The notes below the pieces were generated by a model, which was given only the letters and a program-made list of their open reading frames with translations, did not search any database and was not told the origin of the DNA. From NCBI RefSeq assembly GCF_017220215.1, contig NZ_CP071129.1, positions 124,001 through 188,000 on the forward strand: 64,000 bases of DNA. Reading direction: 5' to 3'. The first letter of the stretch is position 1, and each line of letters starts with the position of its first letter. The DNA comes from Caballeronia sp. M1242. Lineage in GTDB: Bacteria > Pseudomonadota > Gammaproteobacteria > Burkholderiales > Burkholderiaceae. This document shows positions 46,609 through 55,977 of the stretch, one piece after another. The translations under genes were made by a program, and so were the position numbers.

Positions 46609-48477
46609 GTGACGCGCCGCATCCTCGTGTTCTTTGCGCTCGCCGCGCTGCTCACGGCGTGTTGCGCGCTCACGTGGCACGTCGAGCGGCAGCGCGGCAT
46701 CGACGAATTGCGGCGCAACGCGGCGGCGCGCGTCGATCGCACCACGAGCACGCTCAAAAGCACGCTCGACCGCTACGAATATCTGCCGTATTTACTGTCG
46801 CGCCATCCGTTCGTGCAGGACGTGCTCGTCTCGCCCGATGCGCACAATGTCGATCGCGCGAACCGCTATCTCGAAGACCTTAACCGCCGCGCGCATGCCA
46901 CGGCGACTTACCTGATTCGCGCCGACGGCTACTGTGTCGCGGCAAGCAACTGGCGCGGGCCTGACAGCTTCATCGGCGTGGAATATCACTTCCGTCCGTA
47001 TTTCGTCGATGCCGTGAAAGGCGGCGTCGGACGATTCTTCGGACTCGGCACCATCTCGCTCGAACCGGGTTACTACATTTCGCAGCCGGTGTATCAGGAA
47101 GGCGGGCACGAGCTGATCGGCGTGGCGGTCGTCAAGCTGAATCTCGAATGGCTGCAAGGCGCGGATGCGTCCGAGCCGCTGCTCGTCACCGACGATCATG
47201 GCGTGATCTTTCTGTCCTCGGTGCCGTCGTGGAAATATCACACGGTGCGGCCGCTGCCGCAGAGCGTCGAGGCGTCGGTGTATCAGACGCGACAGTACGC
47301 GCAGCAGCCGATCACGCCGCTGCCCCTGTCCGTCGTCGAAACGCTGGAAGGCGGCGCGCAGATCGTGCGCGTCGGCGGCGGACACAACGCGCCGAGTTTT
47401 CTGGAGACGCGCCGTTCCATCGGCGAGCCGGACTGGCAACTCATCACGATGGCGCCGCTCGATCCCGTCGAAAGCGCGGCGCAGACAGCGGTCGTCGTGA
47501 CGGCGCTCGTCTTTGTCTCGCTGTGTCTGCTCGCGTTCTACTGGCGCATGCGGCGCGCGCGCGTGCGCGAGATGATCCGCAGCCGCGAGCTGTTGCAGGC
47601 GGCGTATGCGGAGCTGAATCAGCGCGTAGCGGAGCGCACGGCGGACTTGTCGCAGGCCAATGCGCAACTCACGAAGGAAGTCAACGAACGCACGCGCGCC
47701 GAGCAGGACTTGCGCGCCGCGCACGACGAACTCATTCAGGCGAGCAAACTAGCCGCGCTCGGCCAGATGGCGGCGGGCATCACGCACGAGCTGAATCAGC
47801 CGCTTGCCGCGTTACGCAGTTTCTCGGACAACACGCGCGTGCTGATCGAGCGCGGCGATCAGGCGGCGGCGCGCGAAAATCTCGAAGCCATTGCCGCGCT
47901 GACCGAGCGCATGGGCAAGATCACGAATCAGCTGAAGCTCTTCGTCGCCAAGGCGCGGCCGAAAAACGCGCGCACGGATGTGGCGCGGGCGCTGCGTAAC
48001 GTGCTCGGCATGCTCGGGCCGCGTCTTTCGAACGTCGTGCTGGACATCGCGCCGGAACTGGAAGGCGACGGCCCGCCGATCATGGTGCGCTGCGAGGACT
48101 TGCGGCTGGAGCAGGTGCTCATCAACCTGATCGGCAATGCGCTGGATGCCGTCGCCTCCTGCGATGCCCCGCGCATCGTGATCGAACTGGACGCGCGGGC
48201 GGATGCGGTGGAGATCGTCGTGCGCGACAACGGGCCGGGCATTCCCGCCGACGCGTTGCCGCATCTGTTCGAGCCGTTCTTCACGACGAAGGAGACGGGT
48301 CATGGGCTCGGCTTGGGACTGGCGATTTCGTCGGCGATCGCGCGGGACTACGGCGGCACGCTCGTCGCGCGCAATCGCGTGGCGCCCATCGTCGCGGACG
48401 GCCCGGAAGGCGGCACGCAAGCCGACGCCGATCACTCGCACGGCGCAGAATTCGTGTTGACGCTGCGACGCGCATAG
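46609..48477 (+). CDS. dctB: C4-dicarboxylate sensor histidine kinase DctB
   Basis: 622-residue membrane kinase. TM1 is at the N-terminus (ILVFFALAALLTACCALTW), a double-PAS periplasmic sensor follows (YLIRADGYCVAASNWRGPDS, EYHFRPYFVDAVKGG), TM2 lies near 305-325, then a coiled coil, the H-box HELNQPLAALRSFSDNT and the ATPase (N-box LINLIGNALDAV, DNGPGIP, GLGLGLAI). The start is probably GTG 46609; an ATG at 46495 would add 38 unsupported residues. Confidence 0.92.
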   Translation: MTRRILVFFALAALLTACCALTWHVERQRGIDELRRNAAARVDRTTSTLKSTLDRYEYLPYLLSRHPFVQDVLVSPDAHNVDRANRYLEDLNRRAHATATYLIRADGYCVAASNWRGPDSFIGVEYHFRPYFVDAVKGGVGRFFGLGTISLEPGYYISQPVYQEGGHELIGVAVVKLNLEWLQGADASEPLLVTDDHGVIFLSSVPSWKYHTVRPLPQSVEASVYQTRQYAQQPITPLPLSVVETLEGGAQIVRVGGGHNAPSFLETRRSIGEPDWQLITMAPLDPVESAAQTAVVVTALVFVSLCLLAFYWRMRRARVREMIRSRELLQAAYAELNQRVAERTADLSQANAQLTKEVNERTRAEQDLRAAHDELIQASKLAALGQMAAGITHELNQPLAALRSFSDNTRVLIERGDQAAARENLEAIAALTERMGKITNQLKLFVAKARPKNARTDVARALRNVLGMLGPRLSNVVLDIAPELEGDGPPIMVRCEDLRLEQVLINLIGNALDAVASCDAPRIVIELDARADAVEIVVRDNGPGIPADALPHLFEPFFTTKETGHGLGLGLAISSAIARDYGGTLVARNRVAPIVADGPEGGTQADADHSHGAEFVLTLRRA

Positions 48478-48498
48478 CCATTTGAATCGAGGCAAGAC

Positions 48499-49839
48499 AT
48501 GACCACCGGTTTGCAGGTGATCTTTATCGAAGACGACGAGCTCGTGCGCCGCGCGAGCGTGCAGAGCCTGCAACTCGCGGGCTTCGAGGTGGCGGGCCAC
48601 GGCAGCGTCGAATCGGCGGCGCGCGTCATCGACGCGAATTTTCCCGGCGTGATCGTGAGCGACATCCGGCTGCCGGGCGCGAGCGGCCTCGATTTGCTCG
48701 CGCAATGCCGCGAACGCGCGCCAGACGTGCCCGTGATTCTCGTCACCGGACACGGCGATATTTCGATGGCCGTGCAGGCCATGCGCGACGGCGCGTACGA
48801 CTTCATCGAGAAGCCGTTCGCCTCGGAGCGTCTCGTGGAAGCGGTGCGGCGGGCGCTCGAACGGCGCACGCTGGTGCTGGAGAATCAGGCGCTGCGGCGC
48901 GAGTTGGCCGATCAGAGCGGCGTGGCGCCGCGCATCATCGGGCGCAGTCCGGCCATCGAACAGGTGCGTCGGCTGATCGCGAACGTCGCGCCGACGGACG
49001 CCTCAGTGCTCATCAACGGCGACACGGGCGCGGGCAAGGAACTGATCGCGCGGAGCTTGCATGAGATGTCGCCGCGCCGCGACAAGCCGTTTATCGCGGT
49101 GAACTGCGGCGCGCTGCCCGAGCCGATGTTCGAGTCCGAAATGTTCGGCTTCGAAGCGGGCGCGTTCACGGGCGCGCAGAAGCGGCGCATCGGCAAGCTG
49201 GAGCACGCATCGGGCGGCACGCTGTTTCTCGACGAGATCGAAAGCATGCCGCTCTCGCTGCAAGTGAAGCTGCTGCGCGTGTTGCAGGACGGCGTGCTGG
49301 AACGGCTCGGGTCGAACCAGCCGGTGCAGGCGAATCTGCGCGTGGTGGCGGCGGCCAAGGGCGACATGAACGAGCACGTCGCGGACGGCACGTTCCGGCG
49401 CGACCTGCTGTATCGGCTGAACGTCGTGACCATCACGTTGCCGCCGCTCAACGAGCGCCGCGAGGACATCGTGCCGCTCTTCGAACACTTTCTGCTCGAT
49501 GCCGCCGTGCGCTACGGCCGGCCCGCGCCGCTCATCACGGACCGGCAGCGCGCCGAACTCATGCAGCGCGACTGGCCCGGCAACGTGCGCGAGTTGCGCA
49601 ACGCGGCGGATCGCATGGTGCTCGGCGTGATGGACGACGTGAGCGCGTCGCTGGACACGGCGACGCAATCGCTCAAGGAGCGCGCCGAGCAGTTCGAGCG
49701 CGCGGTCATCGCGGAAACGCTGGAGCAGTGCGGCGGCGCGGTCGCGGTGGCGGCGGACCGCCTTCAGGTCGGCAAGGCGACGCTCTACGAGAAGATCAAG
49801 CGTTACGGGCTCGCCGCGAAAGGCGATTCGGACCGCTAG
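48499..49839 (+). CDS. dctD: Sigma-54 response regulator DctD
   Basis: 446-residue activator. The receiver domain has acidic EDDE and phospho-acceptor Asp55 (VIVSDIRLPG). The AAA+ domain has Walker A GDTGAGKE, the sigma-54 contact loop GAFTGA and Walker B GGTLFLDEIES. A C-terminal Fis-type helix-turn-helix ends it (AVAADRLQVGKATLYEKIKR). It follows dctB by 21 nt and is the natural activator of the dctA sigma-54 promoter. Confidence 0.94.
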   Translation: MTTGLQVIFIEDDELVRRASVQSLQLAGFEVAGHGSVESAARVIDANFPGVIVSDIRLPGASGLDLLAQCRERAPDVPVILVTGHGDISMAVQAMRDGAYDFIEKPFASERLVEAVRRALERRTLVLENQALRRELADQSGVAPRIIGRSPAIEQVRRLIANVAPTDASVLINGDTGAGKELIARSLHEMSPRRDKPFIAVNCGALPEPMFESEMFGFEAGAFTGAQKRRIGKLEHASGGTLFLDEIESMPLSLQVKLLRVLQDGVLERLGSNQPVQANLRVVAAAKGDMNEHVADGTFRRDLLYRLNVVTITLPPLNERREDIVPLFEHFLLDAAVRYGRPAPLITDRQRAELMQRDWPGNVRELRNAADRMVLGVMDDVSASLDTATQSLKERAEQFERAVIAETLEQCGGAVAVAADRLQVGKATLYEKIKRYGLAAKGDSDR

Positions 49840-49847
49840 AAACGACA

Positions 49848-49867
49848 ACGCCCGCATAAGCGGGCGT
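49848..49867. terminator. Convergent terminator between dctD and the TlpA-like gene
   Basis: ACGCCCGC (49848-49855), loop ATAA, GCGGGCGT (49860-49867). Perfect 8-bp stem 8 nt after the dctD stop and about 20 nt before the convergent gene's stop. U-tracts are weak on both sides. Confidence 0.65.
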
Positions 49868-49887
49868 CATCTTGAGACGGGCTGCGC

Positions 49888-50427
49888 TCACGCCGCGGAG
49901 CCGAGCGCCTTGTCCAGCAGCGCATCCAGTTCCGCGAACGTCGGCTCGCCGACGTAGCGTTTCAGGATCTTGCCGTTCTTGTCGACGACGAAGGTAGTCG
50001 GCGTCAGTTGCACGTTGCCGAACCGCTTGGCGGCGCTGCCGTCGTCCATCGCGACCTTGAACGGCAGGTTGCGCGTCTGCGCGTAGTTGTTGACGTACAT
50101 CGGCGCGTCGTAGTTCATGGCGACGGCGACGAACTCAAGCCCACGCCCTTTGAACTTGTTGTACGTGTTGATCATCTCGGGCATTTCCTTCATGCAGGTC
50201 TCGCAGCTCGTCGCCCAGAAGTTGACGAGATAGACCTTGCCCTTCAGATCGGCCGATGTCGAAATCTTCTGGCCCGACAGCAGCGTGAACGTGGCGTCCG
50301 GCACGCGCTGCTGGCCGCCGAACGCGAAGTAGCCGCTACAGGCGATCACGCCCGCGACGAGCGCCATGACGATGTAGCGCAGCGGGCTTTTGACGCGGCC
50401 GGAAGTATCTTGCGTGGTTTGAGACAT
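49888..50427 (-). CDS. TlpA/ResA-like thiol:disulfide protein
   Basis: 179-residue membrane-anchored thioredoxin-fold protein. One N-terminal TM helix (YIVMALVAGVIACSGYFAF) and a periplasmic domain with active site CETC in NFWATSCETCMKEMP, then cis-Pro LTPTTFVVDKNG. Probably keeps periplasmic thiols reduced, for example in cytochrome c assembly. The start at ATG 50427 follows GAGG. Confidence 0.9.
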   Translation of the reverse strand: MSQTTQDTSGRVKSPLRYIVMALVAGVIACSGYFAFGGQQRVPDATFTLLSGQKISTSADLKGKVYLVNFWATSCETCMKEMPEMINTYNKFKGRGLEFVAVAMNYDAPMYVNNYAQTRNLPFKVAMDDGSAAKRFGNVQLTPTTFVVDKNGKILKRYVGEPTFAELDALLDKALGSAA

Positions 50428-50584
50428 GGGAACCTCGGATTGCAGAGTCCAGCGCCGTGAGCGGCGCAACCGCAATAGGAAAGTGCCGGTTATTTTAGCG
50501 CCAAACGCCCGGCGGCATCATGTCGGAGCCGAAGGCCCGGCATCGCGGCGCGATAATGATGCTTTTTCACGCAAAGAATCGGAC

Positions 50585-51169
50585 ATGAAGCAGGCTTTTC
50601 TCCCCGTGGCGGCCGCAGTGCGCCATTTTGCCGCGCTCGGTGCGTGGCGCGCGTCGATGGCGGCGGTTGCCTGTGGCGCGCTGCTCGCCTGCACGCCCGC
50701 GTACGACTGGCGCACCGTCATGAACAACGACGACGGCTACGAAGTGACGCTGCCCGCCAAGCCTCGCGCGGACGAACGCAAGATCGAGATCGCCGGCCAG
50801 CCGATGACCATGCGCATGCAGACCGCCGAAGCGAACGACGCCGTGTTCGCTGTCGGCACCGTCGTGCTTCCGAGCGCGGACCCGGCGCTGCAACGCGCGG
50901 CGCTCGACTACCTTGAGCAGGGCCTCGCGCGCAACGTGAATGCGCATCCGGCAGCGCGCGCGACGCAAATCGAGCTGGCGGCGGGCGGGCGCGTGCTCGG
51001 CAGCGAGATGCAGGTCGAAGGGCAAAGCGGCCAAAAGCGCGAGTCGCGGACCATCCACGCGCGTTTCGTCGCACGCGGCATGCATGTGTATCAGCTGGCG
51101 ATCGTCTCTGACAAAGCGCCGCCCGCCGAGCAAGCGGATCAATTCTTCACGTCCTTTAAACTTTTTTAG
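50585..51169 (+). CDS. Putative lipoprotein of unknown family
   Basis: 194-residue exported protein. The N-terminal region has a long signal with lipobox-like ALLACTPAYDW and a mature domain beginning MNNDDGYEVTLPAKPRADER, with a mixed alpha/beta look (AGQPMTMRMQTAEANDAVFA; MHVYQLAIVSDKAPPAEQAD). No family was recognised with confidence. It stands alone between convergent-divergent neighbours. Confidence 0.7.
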   Translation: MKQAFLPVAAAVRHFAALGAWRASMAAVACGALLACTPAYDWRTVMNNDDGYEVTLPAKPRADERKIEIAGQPMTMRMQTAEANDAVFAVGTVVLPSADPALQRAALDYLEQGLARNVNAHPAARATQIELAAGGRVLGSEMQVEGQSGQKRESRTIHARFVARGMHVYQLAIVSDKAPPAEQADQFFTSFKLF

Positions 51170-51532
51170 AGGGGACGCTCGAATCATGCAAGTACTGGCT
51201 TAAAAGCGCCGTGCCGAACTGAAATCGAATGCAAGTCGCTTCGCAGAATTGAGCCGTAATCCACGGATTTGTCAGGACTTTTTCCGCTATCCACAAGTTC
51301 TGTGGATAACTTTGTGGAGAAGAGTGTGCGGTAGCCACCGAAAGCCCGAAACAAGCGGCTGTCGTTACTTTGCCTCCGATCACGGCAATTTAATTAGTTC
51401 AATAAAATCAATGGCCTGCGGAATCGACGTGTAGCCGGCGTCATATCCGACGAAAGATGGGCGCGGATCGCGTCGGTGTGCATAAGTCAAGACTTGACAA
51501 GCATTTTTGCGCTGACGCGAACCGTCGCAGCC
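51170..51532. other. AT-richer intergenic region with DnaA boxes
   Basis: 363 nt between the ends of a + strand lipoprotein gene and the minus-strand comM gene. It holds two DnaA-box-like 9-mers, an AT-rich stretch (about 51386-51411, TTTAATTAGTTCAATAAAAT) and a perfect palindrome GTCAAG-A-CTTGAC at 51486-51498. No gene was recognised; the open frame 51249-51434 has no family features. Confidence 0.6.
51287..51309. promoter_or_regulatory. Inverted pair of DnaA boxes
   Basis: CTATCCACA (51287-51295, one mismatch) and TGTGGATAA (51301-51309, exact TTATCCACA on the minus strand) face each other across AGTTC, forming a palindrome with 8-bp perfect arms. A further TAATCCACG lies at 51258. DnaA binding here is inference. 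Confidence 0.55.
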
Positions 51533-53068
51533 TCATGCGATGCCGAGCGCCCGCCGGTACTGGACCGCCTCCGCGACGTGCGCGGCGTCCGGCGTGTCGA
51601 CGCCGGCGAGGTCCGCGATGGTCCGCACCACTTTCAGCACGCGGTAGTACGCCCGCGCCGACCAGCCGAACCGCTCTCCCGCCGAGCGCAGCAGCGCCTC
51701 GCCGGCGGAATCGGGGCGGCAAACGTCGTCGGCTTCGCGGCCATCCAGCTCGCGATTCGTCTTGCCCTGCCGGCGCAACTGCGTCTCGCGCGCGACCGCC
51801 ACGCGTGCCGCGACCTGCGCGCTCGATTCGCCACGCTTCGCGCTGCGCGCCGACAATTCCGCCGGCGAGAGCGCGGGCAGTTCGATCTGAATGTCGATGC
51901 GGTCCATGAGCGGCCCGGACAGCTTGCGCAAGTAACGCGTGGCGATCTCCGGCGAGCATCGGCATCGGCCGGAAGGGTCGCCGCGCCACCCGCACGGACA
52001 CGGGTTCATCGCGGCGACGAGTTGGCAGGCGGCAGGGAAGTCGGCTTGCTGGGCGGCCCGCGAAATGGTGATGCGGCCGGCTTCGAGCGGCTCGCGCAGC
52101 GTTTCGAGCACCTTGCGATCGAATTCGGGAAGCTCGTCGAGAAAGAGTACGCCCAGATGCGCGAGCGTGATCTCGCCTGGTTGCGGCGGATTGCGCCCGC
52201 CGACGAGCGCGACCGAACTCGACGAATGATGCGGCGCGCGAAACGGCCGCTGCCGCCACTGCGCCGGGTGAAAGCCGAGCGAGCTCGCCGAGAGAATGGC
52301 GGCGGACGTGAGCGCTTCGTCGTCGGACATCGGCGGCAAAAGGCCGGGCAGACGCGCCGCCAGCATCGACTTGCCCGCGCCCGGCGGCCCGACCATCAGC
52401 AGATGATGCCCGCCCGCCGCCGCCACTTCGAGCGCCCGTCGCGCGCCCGGATGACCGATGACATCGGCGAGATCGGGCGACGGCGCCGACAACGCGTCCG
52501 AAAGCGTTGTCGCTTGCGCGGGCCGCAGCCGCGCGTCTGGCACGCCATTAAGATGCGCGCACAGTTCGGGAAGATCCGCCGCCCCGAAAACGTCGATGCC
52601 TGGCACCAGCGCGGCCTCGGCGGCGCTCGCGAGCGGCACGTATATCTCGGGAACACTGGCGCTGCCCGCGTACTGGCGCGCCGCGCCGCAGACCATCGCG
52701 AACGCGCCGCGCATCGGGCGCAGCGCGCCGGTCAGCGATAACTCGCCCGCGAATTCACGATTCGCGAGCGATTCCGCGGGAATTTGCCCGCTCGCGGCGA
52801 GAATGCCGAGCGCGATAGGTAGATCGAAGCGGCCGGATTCCTTCGGCAGATCGGCAGGCGCGAGATTGACGGTGATACGGCTGACGGGAAAATCGAAGCC
52901 GCAGTTCTGCAACGCGGCGCGCACGCGCTCACGGCTTTCGCGGACTTCGAGATCGGGCAGGCCGACGATGGAGAATGACGGCAGCCCGTTGGCAAGATGG
53001 ACTTCGACGACGACTTCCGGCGCGCGCCCAGGGGCGGGCGCGCGGCTGCGTACCACGGCAAGCGACAT
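51533..53068 (-). CDS. comM: YifB/ComM-family Mg chelatase-like AAA ATPase
   Basis: 511-residue hexameric helicase that extends heteroduplex during natural transformation in Vibrio and Haemophilus. The N-terminal Lon-like domain (VEVHLANGLPSFSIVGLPD, then RITVNLAPADLPKESGRFDL) precedes an AAA+ domain with Walker A MVGPPGAGKSM, Walker B GVLFLDELPEF and a zinc-finger-like Cys cluster (NPCPCGWRGDPSGRCRC). The C-terminal domain is complete. Start ATG 53068. Confidence 0.94.
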   Translation of the reverse strand: MSLAVVRSRAPAPGRAPEVVVEVHLANGLPSFSIVGLPDLEVRESRERVRAALQNCGFDFPVSRITVNLAPADLPKESGRFDLPIALGILAASGQIPAESLANREFAGELSLTGALRPMRGAFAMVCGAARQYAGSASVPEIYVPLASAAEAALVPGIDVFGAADLPELCAHLNGVPDARLRPAQATTLSDALSAPSPDLADVIGHPGARRALEVAAAGGHHLLMVGPPGAGKSMLAARLPGLLPPMSDDEALTSAAILSASSLGFHPAQWRQRPFRAPHHSSSSVALVGGRNPPQPGEITLAHLGVLFLDELPEFDRKVLETLREPLEAGRITISRAAQQADFPAACQLVAAMNPCPCGWRGDPSGRCRCSPEIATRYLRKLSGPLMDRIDIQIELPALSPAELSARSAKRGESSAQVAARVAVARETQLRRQGKTNRELDGREADDVCRPDSAGEALLRSAGERFGWSARAYYRVLKVVRTIADLAGVDTPDAAHVAEAVQYRRALGIA

Positions 53069-53165
53069 GATTTCACCTGAAACGGCGCGCGCCGGAAAAC
53101 GGCCGCGCCGGCAATAAGACTAGGACTTCACGGCTCGCCGGCCGGGTACCAAAGAACGGCGCGCT

Positions 53166-53426
53166 TTAGTCTTGCGCCGCGCCGGTGCTCGTCAACCGCT
53201 GCTCCAGTTGCGCGACGCGCTTTTCCAGTTCTTCGAGCCGCGCGCGCGTGCGCACGAGCACTTGCGTCTGCGTATCGAATTCTTCGCGCGTGACGAGATC
53301 GAGCTTCGAGAAGCCTTGAGAAAGCATCGCCTTCATGTTTCTTTCGACGTCCTTCGCGGGCGAGTTCTTGAAAAGCTCGCTCATCTTCTGCTGCAGGTCG
53401 TTGAACACGTCGTTGGGCTGCTTCAT
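53166..53426 (-). CDS. ubiK: Ubiquinone biosynthesis accessory factor UbiK
   Basis: 86-residue coiled-coil protein (formerly YqiC/BMFP). The N-terminal amphipathic helix NDVFNDLQQKMSELFKNSP is followed by LDLVTREEFDTQTQVLVR and a Leu/Glu-rich coiled coil LEELEKRVAQLEQRL. It supports the aerobic ubiquinone complex with UbiJ. ATG 53426 has GGGAG upstream. It lies 97 nt upstream of comM on the same strand. Confidence 0.93.
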   Translation of the reverse strand: MKQPNDVFNDLQQKMSELFKNSPAKDVERNMKAMLSQGFSKLDLVTREEFDTQTQVLVRTRARLEELEKRVAQLEQRLTSTGAAQD

Positions 53427-53480
53427 CGTTTCTCCCTTCTGCACAAATAAAGTGCATTCGTTGTTAGGTCAGTGCCCCGA

Positions 53481-53500
53481 AACATCGAATGTTCGATGTT
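53481..53500. promoter_or_regulatory. Palindrome upstream of ubiK
   Basis: AACATCGAATGTTCGATGTT has 9-bp perfect arms around TG. It is 55 nt upstream of the ubiK ATG, just beyond a possible -35 CTGACC and -10 TTATTT on the minus strand. The position suits an activator or repressor site; the regulator is unknown. Confidence 0.5.
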
Positions 53501-53729
53501 GGTGCGCGCGCGTGTTCCACGAACGCACGCCGGGGGCATCTCACAGGCGACGCGATTTTAGCGCCGGCTCGCGGCTGCGTTGGCCGTCCATGCCCTTTTT
53601 GCGGACCTCGCGACCACTCTAGCAATGAACCGGCCCCTGCGCCAGCGCACGCCGCGCGCGTTAGCCGTTCGGCAGAGGGGCGCGGTGCTATCGGACGCAA
53701 TATCGCTGAAAGCCTTGCCGATACTCGGT

Positions 53730-53745
53730 TGGCATACGAGTTGCA
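53730..53745 (+). promoter_or_regulatory. Sigma-54 promoter of glnK-amtB
   Basis: TGGCATACGAGTTGCA keeps the GG/GC pair with correct spacing and matches TGGCAC-N5-TTGCA at all but one position. It is 78 nt before the glnK ATG. This is the expected NtrC-activated promoter of the nitrogen-limited glnK-amtB operon. Confidence 0.8.
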
Positions 53746-53748
53746 TAA

Positions 53749-54162
<414 letters not shown>

Positions 54163-54192
54163 GAAAAATCGGCGATAAGAGGAACCAGAAGA

Positions 54193-55686
54193 ATGCGCAA
54201 CTTTTTGATGTCATTGATGGTGGCGGGCGCGCTCATCGGCGCGAATGTCGGCACCGCACTCGCAGAGGACGCGTCCGCTCCGGTCGCCGCCTCGGCACCC
54301 GCGTCCGACGCCGCTGCGGCGAGCGCATCCGACGCCGCTTCGGCGGCAAGCGCGCCTGCCAGCGCGAACACGGCGATGGCTTCGTCGGCGGAAGCGGCCG
54401 CTGCCGCATCGGGCGCGTCTGAAGCTGCGCCTGCCGCGCCGACCGAGCCGTTCTCGGTCGATTCATCCAAGATCAGCTCCGGCGACACCGCGTGGATGCT
54501 GACCTCCGTCGCGCTGGTGCTGTTCATGACGATCCCCGGTCTCGCACTCTTCTACGCGGGCATGGTGCGCAAGAAGAACGTGCTCGCGACGGTCATGCAG
54601 AGCTTCGCGATCTGCTGTCTCGTGACGATCCTCTGGACGGTGGTGGGCTACAGCATCGCGTTCACGCCGGGCGGGTTGTTCATCGGCGGCTTCTCGCGCG
54701 TGTTCCTGCACGGCATGGCCTACATCAAGGGCGACAAGGCGACGACGCTCACCGTCAGCCATCTCGCCTCGACGATTCCGGAGTCGGTCTACTTCGCGTT
54801 CCAGTTGACGTTCGCGATCATCACGCCCGCGCTCATCACCGGCGCGTTCGCGGACCGCATGAAGTTCTCCGCGATGCTCGTGTTCATGGCGCTGTGGTCG
54901 CTCATCGTCTATTCGCCGATCGCGCACATGGTCTGGGAGCCGACCGGCTGGCTGGCGACGGCAGGCGTGCTCGACTTCGCGGGCGGCACGGTGGTGCACA
55001 TCAACGCGGGTATCGCGGGTCTGATGTGCTGTCTCGTGCTCGGCAAGCGCGTCGGCTATGGCCGCGAAGTGATGGCGCCGCACAACCTCGTGCTCTCGCT
55101 GATCGGCGCGTCGATGCTGTGGGTCGGCTGGTTCGGCTTCAACGCGGGTTCGGCGGTCGCGGCTGATGGCCGTGCCGGCTTCGCGATGCTCACCACGCAA
55201 ATCGCCACCGCCTTCGCCGCGTTCGGCTGGATGTTCGCGGAGTGGCTCACGAAGGGCAAGCCGTCGGTGCTCGGCATCATTTCGGGCGCGGTGGCGGGTC
55301 TCGTGGCCGTGACGCCTGCATCGGGCTTCGTCGGCGTGCCGGGCGCGATCGTGATCGGCATCGTCGCGGGCGTGGTCTGCTTCTGGTCGGCGACGTGGCT
55401 CAAGCACAAGTTCAACTACGACGACTCGCTCGACGCGTTCGGCGTGCACGGCGTGGGCGGGATCATCGGCGCGCTGCTGACGGGCGTGTTCGCAGTGAAG
55501 GACATCGGCGGGTTCGACGGCTCGGTGCTCGTGCAGGCGAAGGGCGTGCTCGTCACGCTGATCTACTCGGGCGTCGTGAGCTTTGTCCTGCTGAAGATCA
55601 TCGACATGACCATGGGCCTGCGCGTCACGGAAGAACAGGAACGCGAAGGTCTCGACGTGACGCTGCACGGCGAACACGTCGAATGA
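54193..55686 (+). CDS. amtB: Ammonium transporter AmtB
   Basis: 497-residue ammonium channel. A signal peptide (MRNFLMSLMVAGALIGANVG, cleavage after ALA) is followed by an unusually long Ala/Ser-rich segment from about 26 to 85 before the first TM helix. The pore core has LALFYAGMVRKKN, DFAGGTVVHINAG with the conserved Asp and His, LGWVGWFGFNAGSA-type helix and the second His in DAFGVHGVGGI. It is coupled with glnK, which gates it. A terminator follows. Confidence 0.96.
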   Translation: MRNFLMSLMVAGALIGANVGTALAEDASAPVAASAPASDAAAASASDAASAASAPASANTAMASSAEAAAAASGASEAAPAAPTEPFSVDSSKISSGDTAWMLTSVALVLFMTIPGLALFYAGMVRKKNVLATVMQSFAICCLVTILWTVVGYSIAFTPGGLFIGGFSRVFLHGMAYIKGDKATTLTVSHLASTIPESVYFAFQLTFAIITPALITGAFADRMKFSAMLVFMALWSLIVYSPIAHMVWEPTGWLATAGVLDFAGGTVVHINAGIAGLMCCLVLGKRVGYGREVMAPHNLVLSLIGASMLWVGWFGFNAGSAVAADGRAGFAMLTTQIATAFAAFGWMFAEWLTKGKPSVLGIISGAVAGLVAVTPASGFVGVPGAIVIGIVAGVVCFWSATWLKHKFNYDDSLDAFGVHGVGGIIGALLTGVFAVKDIGGFDGSVLVQAKGVLVTLIYSGVVSFVLLKIIDMTMGLRVTEEQEREGLDVTLHGEHVE

Positions 55687-55756
55687 CGAATGTGCCGCAA
55701 GCGTGCGCGTATCGATCGCGCGCGCTGCGGCTACAAGAACGAGCGCAGCGACTTGG

Positions 55757-55781
55757 CCCGCCTTCATGGCGGGTTTTTTTT
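55757..55781 (+). terminator. Rho-independent terminator after amtB
   Basis: CCCGCC (55757-55762), loop TTCAT, GGCGGG (55768-55773), then eight T. Classical strong terminator 70 nt after the amtB stop. Confidence 0.92.
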
Positions 55782-55907
55782 GTTTGAAGCGGAATAAACA
55801 CTGCGCGTCCGGGTTTCGTCCATTGAGGATCGTCTTGCATTGCCTGACGGGGCGCATGAGACCTTGGTAATTGGCGGCTCATCCCCAATTAGGCAAAACA
55901 ATTGCTC

Positions 55908-55913
55908 TACAAT
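55908..55913 (+). promoter_or_regulatory. -10-like box for gshA
   Basis: TACAAT lies 65 nt before the gshA ATG in an AT-richer stretch (ATTGCTCTACAATCTTTGG). No good -35 is present at 16-18 nt. It is the best promoter candidate for the gshA-gshB pair. Confidence 0.4.
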
Positions 55914-55977
55914 CTTTGGTCTTCTATCGGCCGGGCGTAACGCTCCGGTCCCGTGCAAAGCTGTCCGCGAGAAATCA

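Noticed and set aside
51287..51410. Chromosomal replication origin
   Set aside because: Only two good DnaA boxes, and no dnaA, dnaN, rpmH, parAB or repA nearby; reported as a DnaA box pair only.
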